64,000 bases of DNA from positions 20,462 to 84,461 of the forward strand of contig CABIVS010000002.1 of the NCBI GenBank assembly GCA_902362375.1, in the 5' to 3' direction. The translations under genes were made by a program, and so were the position numbers. Below, one piece after another: positions 45,630 to 56,155 of the stretch. The notes below the pieces were generated by a model. That model worked only from the letters and a program-made list of their open reading frames with translations. It was not told where the DNA came from and ran no database searches. The DNA comes from Bacteroidaceae bacterium. GTDB taxonomy: Bacteria > Bacteroidota > Bacteroidia > Bacteroidales > Bacteroidaceae. The stretch's first letter is position 1. Every line of letters starts with the position of its first letter.

Positions 45630-47891
45630 ATGAGAAACGCAACATTTTTACGAAAAATGCTTTGGCTGTTATGCATTCCATTACTCTTTACTGCCTGTAA
45701 AGATAATATGGACGAGCACTACGAAGTGCCAGACTGGGTAGCAGACAACGCATGGGAAGTATTAAGTTCTAGTGAACACGGAAACTATTCCATCTTCCTG
45801 CAAGGAGTTGAGATTGCCGGTTTCAAGCAAATGCTTGAAGGTAAAGCAATCCTGACTATTATGGCACCAGACGATAGCGCTTTCCAATCCTATCTAAACG
45901 AAAAAGGTTATGCCACTATTTACGACATGCCTGTAGATGAGGTAAAAAAAGTAATAGGTTACCACGTTCTTTATTATTCTTATAATAAGGAGAAGTTGGT
46001 AAACTTCCGCCCAACGGGAAATACGGAAACAGAAGAAGAGCAGAGTGTAGCAGCAGGTCTGTATTACAAACACCGAACAAGAAGCAGTGATGCGCCAACA
46101 ATTGAGACAACTGCTACAGGTTCTTCTGTTATGGTGTACCACTTGGAACGCTATTTGCCGGTATTCTCTTATCGCTATTTCCAGACGAAAGGTATTGATG
46201 CGAAGAGCAATTACGAAGCTTTTTATCCTAACTCTACTTGGACAGGAGAAAATGGATTCAACGTATCTAACGCATCAGTAAAAGAATACGGAATAATTGC
46301 TAATAATGGCTATATTCATACGATTGATCGGGTGATTGAACCATTGGAAACAATTTATACCGAATTGAAGAAACAAGATGAATATTCTATCTTCTTCAAT
46401 TTATACGATTCCTTCGGTGAATATATTGCCGATAATACATTAAGTGATTCCTATGCTGCCGCATACGGGGTAGATACCCTTTATCAGTATCAGCACAACA
46501 GTCTGCCGAACATTGCTTGTGAATGGCCTACAAGCAGTTATCTAAATTTTACGTTATTGACTGCTACCGCTTACAGCATCTTTGCACCGTCAAACACAGC
46601 CATTAATCATTTCTTCGACAATTTTTGGAAAGTCGGAGGTTATTCTTCATTGGGAGAGGTTGATCCATTGGCTCTTAACTATTTTCTATACCAGTTTATC
46701 TATGGTGGCTCATTGGTATTTCCCGAAGAAATAGGAACAGGAAAACTGGAATCCTTGCTCGGTTCGCCAATCAATATTAATCCGGCAATGTTGAACGAAA
46801 AAATCATGTGTGTGAACGGTGCACTTTATGGAATGAACGAGATTCAGGAACCGAGTGCATTCGCGTCTGTAGTAGGACCTTTGTTCCAATATCGGGATGC
46901 ACGTTCTTTCCTTTATGCATTGGGAGGGTCTTCCCTGATATCCTCTTACACATCTAATTTAGTGAAATATATTATGCTTGTTCCCACTGCGGACCAATTC
47001 GATGCTTCAGGTATTAGAACCGTTTATAGTACTCAAGGATTGGAAGAAATGGGGGATGATGGTTGGTCAGAAATCAGCAGTTCTGCCAAACAGAATATTA
47101 TGTATTTACACTCTGCCAGCATTCCTAGTGGCCAGGATAGTAAATTACCGGAGGATGGAATGAAAGTAATCCCTACACAGTCCAGTTGGAACTTCTGGTT
47201 TGTTAAGGACGGAGAAATTACTTGTAATGCTATTTTCAATCAGCAATTGAATCCTCAATTCAATGGAGAGGTCTTCTTCCCATTTACGAAACTGAAAGAC
47301 GGCTCTAACGGCAGTGCCTACAGCTTTGATTGTAATCAGCTATTTATGGCAGAAAGTGGTGACTTGAATTACAATCTTGCTATTTGTGCGGACAGGAATT
47401 ATCCGTATTACTGCTTTACCCAATTACTGCGTCAAACAGATATTATATCTAATCAAGTACTGATGAATATTTTCTTAAAAGGACGGTTTGTCGCATTTAT
47501 TCCTACCAATGAAGCTATCAAACAAGCCTTATTGGATAATAGGATTCCGGGAGCAACCAATGCCTCATTTGATGCCAATGGTGAGTTGACTGGTGACTTT
47601 GATAAAGCAAAATTGGCAAACTATCTGAACTCATACTTTATGACTGCCAAACAAAATGTGATAGCTTCTTATCCTTATATTGGATCTGATTTCAAGAGTG
47701 GACGTTATTGGAGTGAACGTACAGCAGAAACTGAAGGAGCGACTGTGCCACAACTGATTTATACAGATAACGGGACTTCACTGAGTATCCAGTTGGAAGG
47801 ATACAAAAAATGTCATGTGATTCCAGACTATTACTACTTTCCGTTCGCATACGAAGAGGGTTGTTTCCACCTGATTGATGACGTCTTTTGA
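45630..47891 (+). CDS. FAS1 (fasciclin-like) repeat lipoprotein
   Basis: This 753-residue protein has lipobox FTAC. The first FAS1 domain is about 45-245 (AILTIMAPDDSAFQSYLNEKG, VIGYHVLYYSYN, NNGYIHTIDRVIEPL). A second FAS1-like unit follows (FTLLTATAYSIFAPSNTAINHFF, about 290-430). A third region near the C-terminus has RFVAFIPTNEAIKQALLDN. FAS1 proteins are often encoded with SusC/D pairs in Bacteroidota and are thought to be surface adhesion or glycan-binding accessories, but their function is not settled. The next SusC gene starts 20 bases beyond its stop, so they are co-transcribed. Confidence 0.85.
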   Translation: MRNATFLRKMLWLLCIPLLFTACKDNMDEHYEVPDWVADNAWEVLSSSEHGNYSIFLQGVEIAGFKQMLEGKAILTIMAPDDSAFQSYLNEKGYATIYDMPVDEVKKVIGYHVLYYSYNKEKLVNFRPTGNTETEEEQSVAAGLYYKHRTRSSDAPTIETTATGSSVMVYHLERYLPVFSYRYFQTKGIDAKSNYEAFYPNSTWTGENGFNVSNASVKEYGIIANNGYIHTIDRVIEPLETIYTELKKQDEYSIFFNLYDSFGEYIADNTLSDSYAAAYGVDTLYQYQHNSLPNIACEWPTSSYLNFTLLTATAYSIFAPSNTAINHFFDNFWKVGGYSSLGEVDPLALNYFLYQFIYGGSLVFPEEIGTGKLESLLGSPININPAMLNEKIMCVNGALYGMNEIQEPSAFASVVGPLFQYRDARSFLYALGGSSLISSYTSNLVKYIMLVPTADQFDASGIRTVYSTQGLEEMGDDGWSEISSSAKQNIMYLHSASIPSGQDSKLPEDGMKVIPTQSSWNFWFVKDGEITCNAIFNQQLNPQFNGEVFFPFTKLKDGSNGSAYSFDCNQLFMAESGDLNYNLAICADRNYPYYCFTQLLRQTDIISNQVLMNIFLKGRFVAFIPTNEAIKQALLDNRIPGATNASFDANGELTGDFDKAKLANYLNSYFMTAKQNVIASYPYIGSDFKSGRYWSERTAETEGATVPQLIYTDNGTSLSIQLEGYKKCHVIPDYYYFPFAYEEGCFHLIDDVF

Positions 47892-47911
47892 TTAACAGAA
47901 AAATAGAGATT

Positions 47912-50900
47912 ATGAAATTATTAAAATACATACTGATTGCTATCGTATTCGCGACAACTGCCGGCGAAGCTTTTGGACAAGCTAAAGTCCTGTCCGGTAA
48001 AGTGACCGAGATGTTTGGCGCGACAGCAGAGCCTATGGTGGGAGTAAACGTTAACATCCTTAATTCCCAAAACCGTTCATTAGGCGGTACTATCACAAAT
48101 ATGGACGGTATCTACAACTTGAAAGTACCAAATGAAAATAATCTGACCATTGTGTTTTCTTATATTGGAATGAAAACCCAACGAATCAAGTATAATGGTC
48201 AGACCAGGCTGAATGTTACCATGAAAGACGATACACAGTCAATCAATGAGGTGGTAATCTCGGGAAAACGAATTGAACGCAACGATATGGGTATCAGTTC
48301 CAGAGAGCAATCTTCTGCCACACAGAAAGTCAATATGGAAGATTTGGTAGCTATTGCTCCGGTTACTTCTATTGAAGATGCCCTGCAGGGGCAGTTGGGT
48401 GGTGTCGACATTGTATTAGGCGGTGGTGACCCCGGTGCACGTGCCTCTATCCAGATTCGTGGTGGAAGTACGCTGAACGCCAATTCCGAACCGTTGATCG
48501 TAGTCGACGGTGTACCTTATCCGGCTGAGATTGATGATAATACGGATTTTTCGACCATCAACAATGATGACTTGGGTGCCTTGCTAAATATTTCACCGCA
48601 AGATATTGAATCCATTGAGGTTTTGAAAGATGCGGCGGCTACTGCTGTTTGGGGTACCAAAGGTGCTAATGGTGTGTTGGTCATCAAAACAAAACAAGGA
48701 GTGCAGGGAAAAACGCGTTTCAGTTTTTCTTCCAAGTTCTCCGCCAAGTTTGAACCGGAAAGTATTCCGATGCTGGATGGTAATCAATATTCGGCCTTAA
48801 TTTCCGATGCTCTGTGGAATAGTGCCAATTACATTGGTCTTGCTAACTCTGCCAGCTATTTGCAGATGCTTTACAATTCACCGGAGATCGGTTATCAGCC
48901 GGACTGGACTTATTTTGACGAATATAACCAGAATACAGATTGGCTGTCTGAAGTACGTAGAAATACGCAATCATGGGAAAATACTTTTTCTATGAGTGGT
49001 GGAGGAGAAAGAGCAACTTACCGTTTCTCTTTAGGTTATCTGGATGAAGGCGGTACGACTGTCGGAACCGATTTCAGTCGTTTGAACTCCTCGTTAAACG
49101 TACGTTACAAGTTTTCTGACAAGTTAATTTTTACAACGCAATTCTCTTTTGTTCAGTCTACGAGAAATAATAATTATTACAATGTACGTACAGAGGCTTT
49201 CCGCAAAGCACCAAACAAATCTCCTTACTATATTGACGATGCGACTGGAAATTATACTTCACAGTATTTCAATCACAATGAAAATTCCACATTAGATCCG
49301 GCCTTTGACAGCAAAAAAAGTCGATATTACAATCCTATTGCTATGGCGAATGAGAGTGTCAACAAAACTATCCAGCGGGAAAGTAAGATGAATTTCAACA
49401 TTGAATACAACATATTGAATGGGCTAACTTATTGGGGTAATGTCAACATGAATATCCGTAATACGAAAGGACGCATGTTTTTGCCGCAAGTAGCTACCGG
49501 ACTTGCCTGGACTGACAGTAATGCAAACCGCAGTACAGATACTTCTTCTGACCAATTGACCATCAATACCGAGAACAAGTTGATCTATCGTAAAAATTGG
49601 AATGATAAGCATAGCATTATTGCGACCGGTGTCTTCCGTACTGTGGAAACGACTAAATCCAGTTATGGAAGTGAAACTTCCGGTAACGCTTCTTCCGGTC
49701 TTGCCGATCCTACTATCGGAAGTGCCGTACGTAAAATTAGTTCTGGAGATTCTAAGACGCGTAGCATCAACGGTGTGGCTTTAATGAACTATACTCTGTT
49801 GAACCGCTATATCGTCAATGCTTCTTTGGGATTAGAGAGCAACTCAACTATGGGTAAATCGGAACGTTTAGGAATGTTCCCTACTGTCGGTGTCGCTTGG
49901 CATTTGGCAGATGAGAAATTCATGGACTTTTCGAACGATTGGATGGATGAGTTTAAACTTCGTTTTAGTTTAGGACAGACGGGGAATGCTGCCTCTGGCG
50001 CTTCGCTCTATCTGGGTTCGTACGCCTCCGGAGACAATTACATGGATATGAGCGCCATTACCCCGAGCAGCATGCAGCTCAATCGCCTGAAATGGGAAAC
50101 AACCACTGAATATAATACAGGGCTGGACGCTTCTTTCTTAAAAGGGAAACTTCGCTTCACGGTCGATGTCTATCAGAAATATATCAAAGATCTGTTGCAA
50201 AAGAAAGTTAAAATGCCAACTAGTATTGGTTATGGAAATGGCTATGAAGTCAGCTACATGAATTCCGGAAAGATGACGAATAAAGGTTGGGAATTCCGTG
50301 TTGATGCCGTCCCGTTTGAAAATAAAGACTGGCGTGTAGGGTTCTACTTTAACATCGCTCACAACGAGAACAAGATTACGGAAATGCCGGATAACTATAC
50401 CGAAGAAAACTATACCTTCGGTAATGGCATCTATGCATACCGTAGAGAAGAAGGACGTCCGATGGGTTCTTTCTACGGCTATCGCTACAAAGGTGTTTGC
50501 CAGAATAAAGATGCTACGTATGCACGTGATGCAGATGGCAACGTGATGAAAGATATTTCCGGTAACGCGATTGTTATGCGGAATGGAACAGCTACCATAG
50601 CTCCCGGAGATGCTCTCTACGAGGATATAAACCATGATGGTGTCATCAATCAATATGATATTGTCTATTTAGGTAACTCTAATCCGAGATTCACCGGAGG
50701 TGCTGGTGTCAACGTCAGCTATAAGCAATTTAAGCTGTCGGCTATTTTTTACGGACGTTATGGACAGGACGTAGTCAACTCTACCCGTCTGAATAATGAA
50801 TCCATGCGTGGAATTGACAATCAAAGTACGGCTGTCCTTAGACGTTGGCGTAATGAAGGCGATCAGACAGATATTCCGCGTGCACTTTATGGAGAAGGAT

Positions 50901-51169
50901 ACAACACATTGGGTTCCGACCGCTTTGTGGAAGATGCTTCTTACCTGCGTTTGAAATCGTTGTCGTTCAACTATCGCTTGCCGAAAAAAATAATTCAGCG
51001 TTGGGGATTTAGCAATATTGATGTATATGTCACTGGATACAACCTCTTTACTTGGACTAAATACACCGGTCAGGATCCGGAAGTGAAGACCGAAAATACA
51101 TATGCCACAGATAGTGCTACTACACCGGCTTCTATTCAACTTGTTGCCGGCTTTAATTTAAGTTTTTAA
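47912..51169 (+). CDS. SusC-like TonB-dependent transporter (third pair)
   Basis: ATG 47912 (MKLLKYILIAIVFATTAGEAFG) gives the signal peptide; the longer frame from TTG 47888 overlaps the preceding stop and is rejected. It has the regulatory-like domain (SGKVTEMFGATAEPMVGVNV), the plug (IQIRGGSTLNANSEPLIVVDGVPYP, IEVLKDAAATAVWGTKGANGV), and a barrel ending LVAGFNLSF. It pairs with the SusD gene 13 bases downstream. Flanking FAS1 genes suggest a different surface assembly from the two pairs at 5731-15810. Confidence 0.95.
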   Translation: MKLLKYILIAIVFATTAGEAFGQAKVLSGKVTEMFGATAEPMVGVNVNILNSQNRSLGGTITNMDGIYNLKVPNENNLTIVFSYIGMKTQRIKYNGQTRLNVTMKDDTQSINEVVISGKRIERNDMGISSREQSSATQKVNMEDLVAIAPVTSIEDALQGQLGGVDIVLGGGDPGARASIQIRGGSTLNANSEPLIVVDGVPYPAEIDDNTDFSTINNDDLGALLNISPQDIESIEVLKDAAATAVWGTKGANGVLVIKTKQGVQGKTRFSFSSKFSAKFEPESIPMLDGNQYSALISDALWNSANYIGLANSASYLQMLYNSPEIGYQPDWTYFDEYNQNTDWLSEVRRNTQSWENTFSMSGGGERATYRFSLGYLDEGGTTVGTDFSRLNSSLNVRYKFSDKLIFTTQFSFVQSTRNNNYYNVRTEAFRKAPNKSPYYIDDATGNYTSQYFNHNENSTLDPAFDSKKSRYYNPIAMANESVNKTIQRESKMNFNIEYNILNGLTYWGNVNMNIRNTKGRMFLPQVATGLAWTDSNANRSTDTSSDQLTINTENKLIYRKNWNDKHSIIATGVFRTVETTKSSYGSETSGNASSGLADPTIGSAVRKISSGDSKTRSINGVALMNYTLLNRYIVNASLGLESNSTMGKSERLGMFPTVGVAWHLADEKFMDFSNDWMDEFKLRFSLGQTGNAASGASLYLGSYASGDNYMDMSAITPSSMQLNRLKWETTTEYNTGLDASFLKGKLRFTVDVYQKYIKDLLQKKVKMPTSIGYGNGYEVSYMNSGKMTNKGWEFRVDAVPFENKDWRVGFYFNIAHNENKITEMPDNYTEENYTFGNGIYAYRREEGRPMGSFYGYRYKGVCQNKDATYARDADGNVMKDISGNAIVMRNGTATIAPGDALYEDINHDGVINQYDIVYLGNSNPRFTGGAGVNVSYKQFKLSAIFYGRYGQDVVNSTRLNNESMRGIDNQSTAVLRRWRNEGDQTDIPRALYGEGYNTLGSDRFVEDASYLRLKSLSFNYRLPKKIIQRWGFSNIDVYVTGYNLFTWTKYTGQDPEVKTENTYATDSATTPASIQLVAGFNLSF

Positions 51170-51182
51170 AAGATCTACGAAC

Positions 51183-52724
51183 ATGAAAAAGATATTTACT
51201 ATATTGTTACTGTCCGGAAGTTTGTTGGTGAGTGGATGCAGCGATTGGCTCGATGTTCTGCCCAAAGATAAGCAATCCACCGATATGTACTGGGAGTCTT
51301 CCGAAGATGTGGAAGCCATTCTCGCTCAGGGCTACAGTCGTTTACGTACTTGTGTTCCCTATATCATCAATTGGGGAGAGTTGAGAGGAAGTTCTGTCAT
51401 CGTCCCTGGCAGAGGAACAAAAACCGGTCTAATTCAGAACTTTCAGGTGTTGCCCAGTACATCAACAGTTCAATGGGGTACCTTCTACCAAGTGATCGGT
51501 ATGGCGAATGCTGTGTTGAAATATGCACCAACCGTGATGGACAAAGATGCGAGTTATTATGAATCGAGAATGAACTCACATCTGACAGAAGCCTATTTTC
51601 TACGCGGACTGTCATACCTGTATCTGGTACGTAACTTTCGAGAGGTTCCCTTGATTACCGAACCCTACGTAGACGATGCCATGCCTAATGATGTAGCCAA
51701 GTCATCCGAAACGGAAATTCTGGAGCTGATAAGAAGTGATGTACATGCAGCGTTGGCAACTAATGCTGCCAAAGAAACATTTGACGGAACATGGGCTACC
51801 AAAGGACGTGCTACCAAATGGGCATTGTACGCACTGATGGCGGAAACTTGCCTTTGGGCAGAAGATTACGAAGAGTGTGTCACCTATGCTGATTACCTGA
51901 TCAACGCTACAGCCGCTATGCGACCAGTATTTATGTCGACACCCGGACAATGGTTCAATATGTTCTATCCCGGTAACAGTAACGAATCTATCTTTGAAAT
52001 ACAATATGATGAAACCAATTATGCGCAGGGAAGTGGAAGCCCGTCCAAGGTTTTCCCTTATGGCACTGATGTTACAATAGACTCTTATATGTATTCTGAG
52101 CCGATGACTCTTCGCTTAATAGATGAATACACACAACATAGAGGAGATGAAATAAGTCGCACCTATTATGGCTCGTTCGCCGGTACTGCTTATGCTAACT
52201 ATCCGGACAACGGCATTATCTGGAAATATTCAGGAATGGGAGTCGCCGACCGGGAAGCTGTACGCACCATTCTGGATGCCAATTATATCATCTATCGTAT
52301 GGCAGACGTAATGTTGATGAAAGCGGAAGCACTGATTCGTATCGGCGGTTCTGCCAACTGGACAGAAGCATTGGCTATAATTAATCAGATACGCGAACGT
52401 TCAGAGCTAAACCCACGAAGTGAAGTCAGTGCGGACAATATTAACGAAGCTACTGAAGAAATGTTATTGGAAATGCTATTGGACGAACGCGACATGGAGT
52501 TTGCAGCAGAAGGCAAGCGTTGGTATGACCTATTGCGCTACGGTAAGCAGCAAAACTTCAAGTATAAAGCCCGCTTTAAAGCAATCATTATGGAGAATAA
52601 CCTTACTGCGGAAAATAAATGGCTGAGTTCTGTTTTGGATAACGATAATGCTTGGTATCTGCCAATTCCTGCTGAAGATATATTCAACAACTCGTTATTG
52701 ACACAAAATCCTTATTATGAATAA
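51183..52724 (+). CDS. SusD-like surface lipoprotein (third pair)
   Basis: This 513-residue protein has lipobox LVSGC followed by SDWLDVLPKDKQSTDMYW, the classic SusD start. It has helices with ARNFREVPLITEPY-like content, the DERDMEFAAEGKRWYDLLRYGK block and an NPYYE end. It forms the lid of the SusC encoded immediately before. Ligand unknown; a pectic oligosaccharide by context. Confidence 0.95.
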   Translation: MKKIFTILLLSGSLLVSGCSDWLDVLPKDKQSTDMYWESSEDVEAILAQGYSRLRTCVPYIINWGELRGSSVIVPGRGTKTGLIQNFQVLPSTSTVQWGTFYQVIGMANAVLKYAPTVMDKDASYYESRMNSHLTEAYFLRGLSYLYLVRNFREVPLITEPYVDDAMPNDVAKSSETEILELIRSDVHAALATNAAKETFDGTWATKGRATKWALYALMAETCLWAEDYEECVTYADYLINATAAMRPVFMSTPGQWFNMFYPGNSNESIFEIQYDETNYAQGSGSPSKVFPYGTDVTIDSYMYSEPMTLRLIDEYTQHRGDEISRTYYGSFAGTAYANYPDNGIIWKYSGMGVADREAVRTILDANYIIYRMADVMLMKAEALIRIGGSANWTEALAIINQIRERSELNPRSEVSADNINEATEEMLLEMLLDERDMEFAAEGKRWYDLLRYGKQQNFKYKARFKAIIMENNLTAENKWLSSVLDNDNAWYLPIPAEDIFNNSLLTQNPYYE

Positions 52725-52738
52725 TTAAATAACGATAT

Positions 52739-54466
52739 ATGATGAAAAAACTAAAAAAATATTACTGGATGCTGCTCATCGTTTTATGTGCAGCTTGTAA
52801 TGATCCGTATGATGGAGACACTTTTGTGGTCTTTGATACACAGCCTGCTGCAACTTATTTATCCAGCAGGTCGGAAGACTTTTCCGAATGGATTCACATC
52901 ATGAAATATGCGGACTTATACAATGCGGTGAATCAGGCTACCCAGCGCTTCACTCTTTTCGTTCCCAACAATACAGCTGTACAGGAGTTTTACACTCGGA
53001 GAGGGGTTTCTTCCATCGAAGAATTGGGAACGGAATATGCACGTAATTTGGTGTCTTATCATATTATACAAGACACCATTAATCAAGCAACTTTTATTGA
53101 GAAGGAAGGTGCATTGGCTAAGAAAACTGTTTCTGACGATATTTTGATGGTATCATTCGGAAGTGCGGAAAATGGCGGTGGTGGTATGCGGTCCGTTTAT
53201 CTGAACAGTGAAGCCCATGTGCTTGAATTTGCAAATCCGGTATCCAACGGTTATGTATATGTGTTAGGAAATACGTTAACTCCGCTTACTGAAAGCGTAT
53301 ATGCCCGGATATCCGAAAGCGGACGTCCTTACGCCCTCTTGAAGTCCGCTTTAGATGCGACGGGATGGGGAGCTGAGTTGGACATTATCTATGATGAACT
53401 GAAAAATGATCAGGGACAAACTATCAAGCAGAAACGCAATTACACACTGTTAGCTGTAACGGATGATGTTTTTCATGATGCAGGTATCAATAGTCTGGCT
53501 GATTTAGCACAACTGTTGGGAGCAAGCAGTGACTATAGTAATCCGGAGAATGCATTGTATAAATATGTAGCCTATCACATCCTGACCGGAAGTTATGATT
53601 TGAACGACTTGCAGAGTTTTGACAGTGAAAATGCGACTTCTAAGATATGGAACACATCGTGCAAAGGAAATGTGGTAAGAATAAGCCAAGAGGAAGATAG
53701 AAAATTTTACTTGAACTATCAGGACGAAGCAAACAAAGCTGTCTTTGTGGAAGACGCTTGTAATTTGCAAGCTAAGAATGGCTATATTCATCAAGTTTCC
53801 ACTTACCTGCCGATTGCGGATGTAAAACCGGAAACTGTATTGTTTGATGTATGTAATTTCTCTGTTATCAAAGACTGGATTGCAGACGGTCATGGAGAGG
53901 AGGGCATTAAATTTCAGGAATCATTTGGAACGGCAGAAAAGAAATGCGACATCTCAGAACTTAATTGTTATGAATATGAACTAAAGAATCCATCAGGAGC
54001 TTTTGATAAATATTATAATATTACCTATTTTACTACCCGGACGAATAATGACTGGAAAACTGCCCGTAATTATGACTTTCTAATGTTGAACATTGGTAAT
54101 ACAGGTTGGATCTCAATGGAAACACCGTCTATCATCAAGGGAAAGTACAAAGTAACATTACACTTTGGTTATGCTACATCTATGGATTTTATCAGAACAA
54201 AAAGTGGCGGAAGTAACGGAGGACAAATGATTTTCAGCTTTGATGGAGATCATTCAGTCACACGTGCACCGTATACCAGTTCAACCACTACTCTCAAAAG
54301 CAACAAGTTGGGATGTTATGAAGATGTGATTTATGATGAGATAGAATTTACAGAAAACTCTACTCACACATTCAGACTGGTATTGACGGACCCTGCTGCT
54401 AGTGATAAATCCGATTATCGTATATACTTAGATTATTTAGAATTTGAACCCATATTTGACGAATAA
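52739..54466 (+). CDS. FAS1-domain lipoprotein with C-terminal beta-sandwich
   Basis: This 575-residue protein has a signal with lipobox CAAC. FAS1 signatures are RFTLFVPNNTAVQEFYTRRG, VSYHIIQDTINQ and YTLLAVTDDVFHDAGI, giving two FAS1-like units to about 370. The C-terminal ~200 residues (FDVCNFSVIKDWIADGHGEE, YKVTLHFGYATSMDF, HTFRLVLTDPAASDKSDYRIYLDYLEF) look like a carbohydrate-binding beta-sandwich. It follows SusD by 14 bases and precedes the next FAS1 gene by 3, so the genes are translationally linked. Glycan binding is inference. Confidence 0.83.
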   Translation: MMKKLKKYYWMLLIVLCAACNDPYDGDTFVVFDTQPAATYLSSRSEDFSEWIHIMKYADLYNAVNQATQRFTLFVPNNTAVQEFYTRRGVSSIEELGTEYARNLVSYHIIQDTINQATFIEKEGALAKKTVSDDILMVSFGSAENGGGGMRSVYLNSEAHVLEFANPVSNGYVYVLGNTLTPLTESVYARISESGRPYALLKSALDATGWGAELDIIYDELKNDQGQTIKQKRNYTLLAVTDDVFHDAGINSLADLAQLLGASSDYSNPENALYKYVAYHILTGSYDLNDLQSFDSENATSKIWNTSCKGNVVRISQEEDRKFYLNYQDEANKAVFVEDACNLQAKNGYIHQVSTYLPIADVKPETVLFDVCNFSVIKDWIADGHGEEGIKFQESFGTAEKKCDISELNCYEYELKNPSGAFDKYYNITYFTTRTNNDWKTARNYDFLMLNIGNTGWISMETPSIIKGKYKVTLHFGYATSMDFIRTKSGGSNGGQMIFSFDGDHSVTRAPYTSSTTTLKSNKLGCYEDVIYDEIEFTENSTHTFRLVLTDPAASDKSDYRIYLDYLEFEPIFDE

Positions 54467-54469
54467 ACC

Positions 54470-56134
54470 ATGAAAGCAAAAAAATATATACTCGGCATTG
54501 CCCTTATCGGATTGATAGGAAGCGGTTGTACTAACACATGGGATGAGCATTATGCTCAAAACGCCAGTACGGTTAATAATATGGAGATTTCCATTGTCAA
54601 TGAATCCCTTACCGATTATTTGGCTCAAGAATCCTCTTTAAGTAATATGTACCAGCTGTTCAGCGAAACAGGCATGGTGGAACAATTATTGGCGAAAGAA
54701 CAAATGTACACCATTCTGGCAGTGGAGTCAAGCATTGCAGCGGGGGATGATCCTATATACACCGCTCAGACCTATATCTCTGATGCCTCTATCTCACCTT
54801 CAAATCTGGAAGATGGACAACGTCTTTTGATGTGGAGCGGTAAATATTTGAATATCAGTAAAACCGATGGGGAAAATAATACTTCTAGTATTCAATTTAA
54901 TAATGCAACCGTAACTCGGGTAGTTAAACTGACCAATGGATATTTGTATTTGTTAGATCAGGCTATCAATGCTCCGCGCAGCATGTATGAGATCATAGAA
55001 AATTTGGGTGACGATTATTCTATCTTCCGTGAAATGATCTTGTCACGTAATGTTTTGACATTTGACAGAGACGCGAGTAAAGTGGTAGGAGTAGACAATA
55101 CGGGAAATACCGTATATGACTCGGTATTTACCGTAAGAGCTCCTTATTTTGAAAAGGTAAAGTTTGACATCATGTCCGAAAATCTCAGTGCTACCATGCT
55201 AATCCCGTCCAATGACGTAATCAATAACGCATTAAGCGTAGCACGGAAAAATCTGGAGAACTGGAATATGACACGTGCAGACAGCATTCTGGAAAACTGG
55301 ATATTTCAATCGGCTTTCTTTAATAAGATTTATGATAAAGCCAGTTTTGAAAGCAATGAGGACTTAACTTCTGTATTCAGTAAACAATGGCGCACGACCG
55401 TGCAGAAAGTAGATCTTGACAATCCGATATCCATGAGTAACGGAGTAGCTTACCATGTCACTGAAATGAAGATACCTACTAACGTATTGATATATCGCCT
55501 TAAAGAGCTTTTCAGAAACTACGAATATTTGAGTGCCGATGATAAAGATACGTATTTCAAGACTACCAATCTCTCATTTAACAAGATTAGTGAAACGGAT
55601 GAAGCGAACTGCGCAGGATGGGCAGCATTAGGATTCCCTACGATATATTACAGAGTTCTCTATTTTAACTTGACAGATCCTGATAATCAAATATATACGC
55701 TTGATTATACACCATTTAGAGGTGAAACTGTGGGAACTCGCTATGTGGCTACTCCTTATAAGGTTCCTCCTGGAACATATACGCTCACCATGGGGTTCAG
55801 ACAAAAGAAAACTTTAGGAGCGATTGCCGTTTCAATTATCAAGAATGGAGAAGAAATTCCTGTAGCCACTCTTTCTCAGTCGGTGCTTAATAATGCATCT
55901 GCTTACCACTATGATCGTGGCGGAGGCGGATATCCGGAAGGAATAGATGAAGCTGTTGCACAAGGATTTAAAAATAAATCAAAATATGATCGTGATGGAG
56001 GTGCTGTAGGTACAGTCACTATTCCGGGAGACGAAGCCAGCGAAATTATGATACGTCTTAGTGGATCAGGTTCCAATCTATCTGAAGCAGCACTATACCA
56101 CTGGTGTTTAAGACCAACTGCGGACTGTTATTAA
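54470..56134 (+). CDS. FAS1-domain lipoprotein (divergent)
   Basis: This 554-residue protein has lipobox IGSGC, starts three bases after the previous stop and is clearly in the same operon. FAS1-like signatures are weaker than in its neighbours (MYTILAVESSIAAG, NGYLYLLDQAINAPRSMYEII, LSATMLIPSNDVINNAL). The C-terminal part has FRGETVGTRYVATPYKVPPGTYTLTMGFRQKKTL-like beta strands and ends with IMIRLSGSG. It is probably a third surface accessory of the SusC/D assemblies on either side. Binding target unknown. Confidence 0.78.
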   Translation: MKAKKYILGIALIGLIGSGCTNTWDEHYAQNASTVNNMEISIVNESLTDYLAQESSLSNMYQLFSETGMVEQLLAKEQMYTILAVESSIAAGDDPIYTAQTYISDASISPSNLEDGQRLLMWSGKYLNISKTDGENNTSSIQFNNATVTRVVKLTNGYLYLLDQAINAPRSMYEIIENLGDDYSIFREMILSRNVLTFDRDASKVVGVDNTGNTVYDSVFTVRAPYFEKVKFDIMSENLSATMLIPSNDVINNALSVARKNLENWNMTRADSILENWIFQSAFFNKIYDKASFESNEDLTSVFSKQWRTTVQKVDLDNPISMSNGVAYHVTEMKIPTNVLIYRLKELFRNYEYLSADDKDTYFKTTNLSFNKISETDEANCAGWAALGFPTIYYRVLYFNLTDPDNQIYTLDYTPFRGETVGTRYVATPYKVPPGTYTLTMGFRQKKTLGAIAVSIIKNGEEIPVATLSQSVLNNASAYHYDRGGGGYPEGIDEAVAQGFKNKSKYDRDGGAVGTVTIPGDEASEIMIRLSGSGSNLSEAALYHWCLRPTADCY

Positions 56135-56155
56135 TCTTATGAAAATAAAGACAAC

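Noticed and set aside
47888..47911. Upstream TTG start that would overlap the FAS1 and SusC genes
   Set aside because: ATG 47912 directly begins a good signal peptide; the eight extra codons precede it and add nothing.
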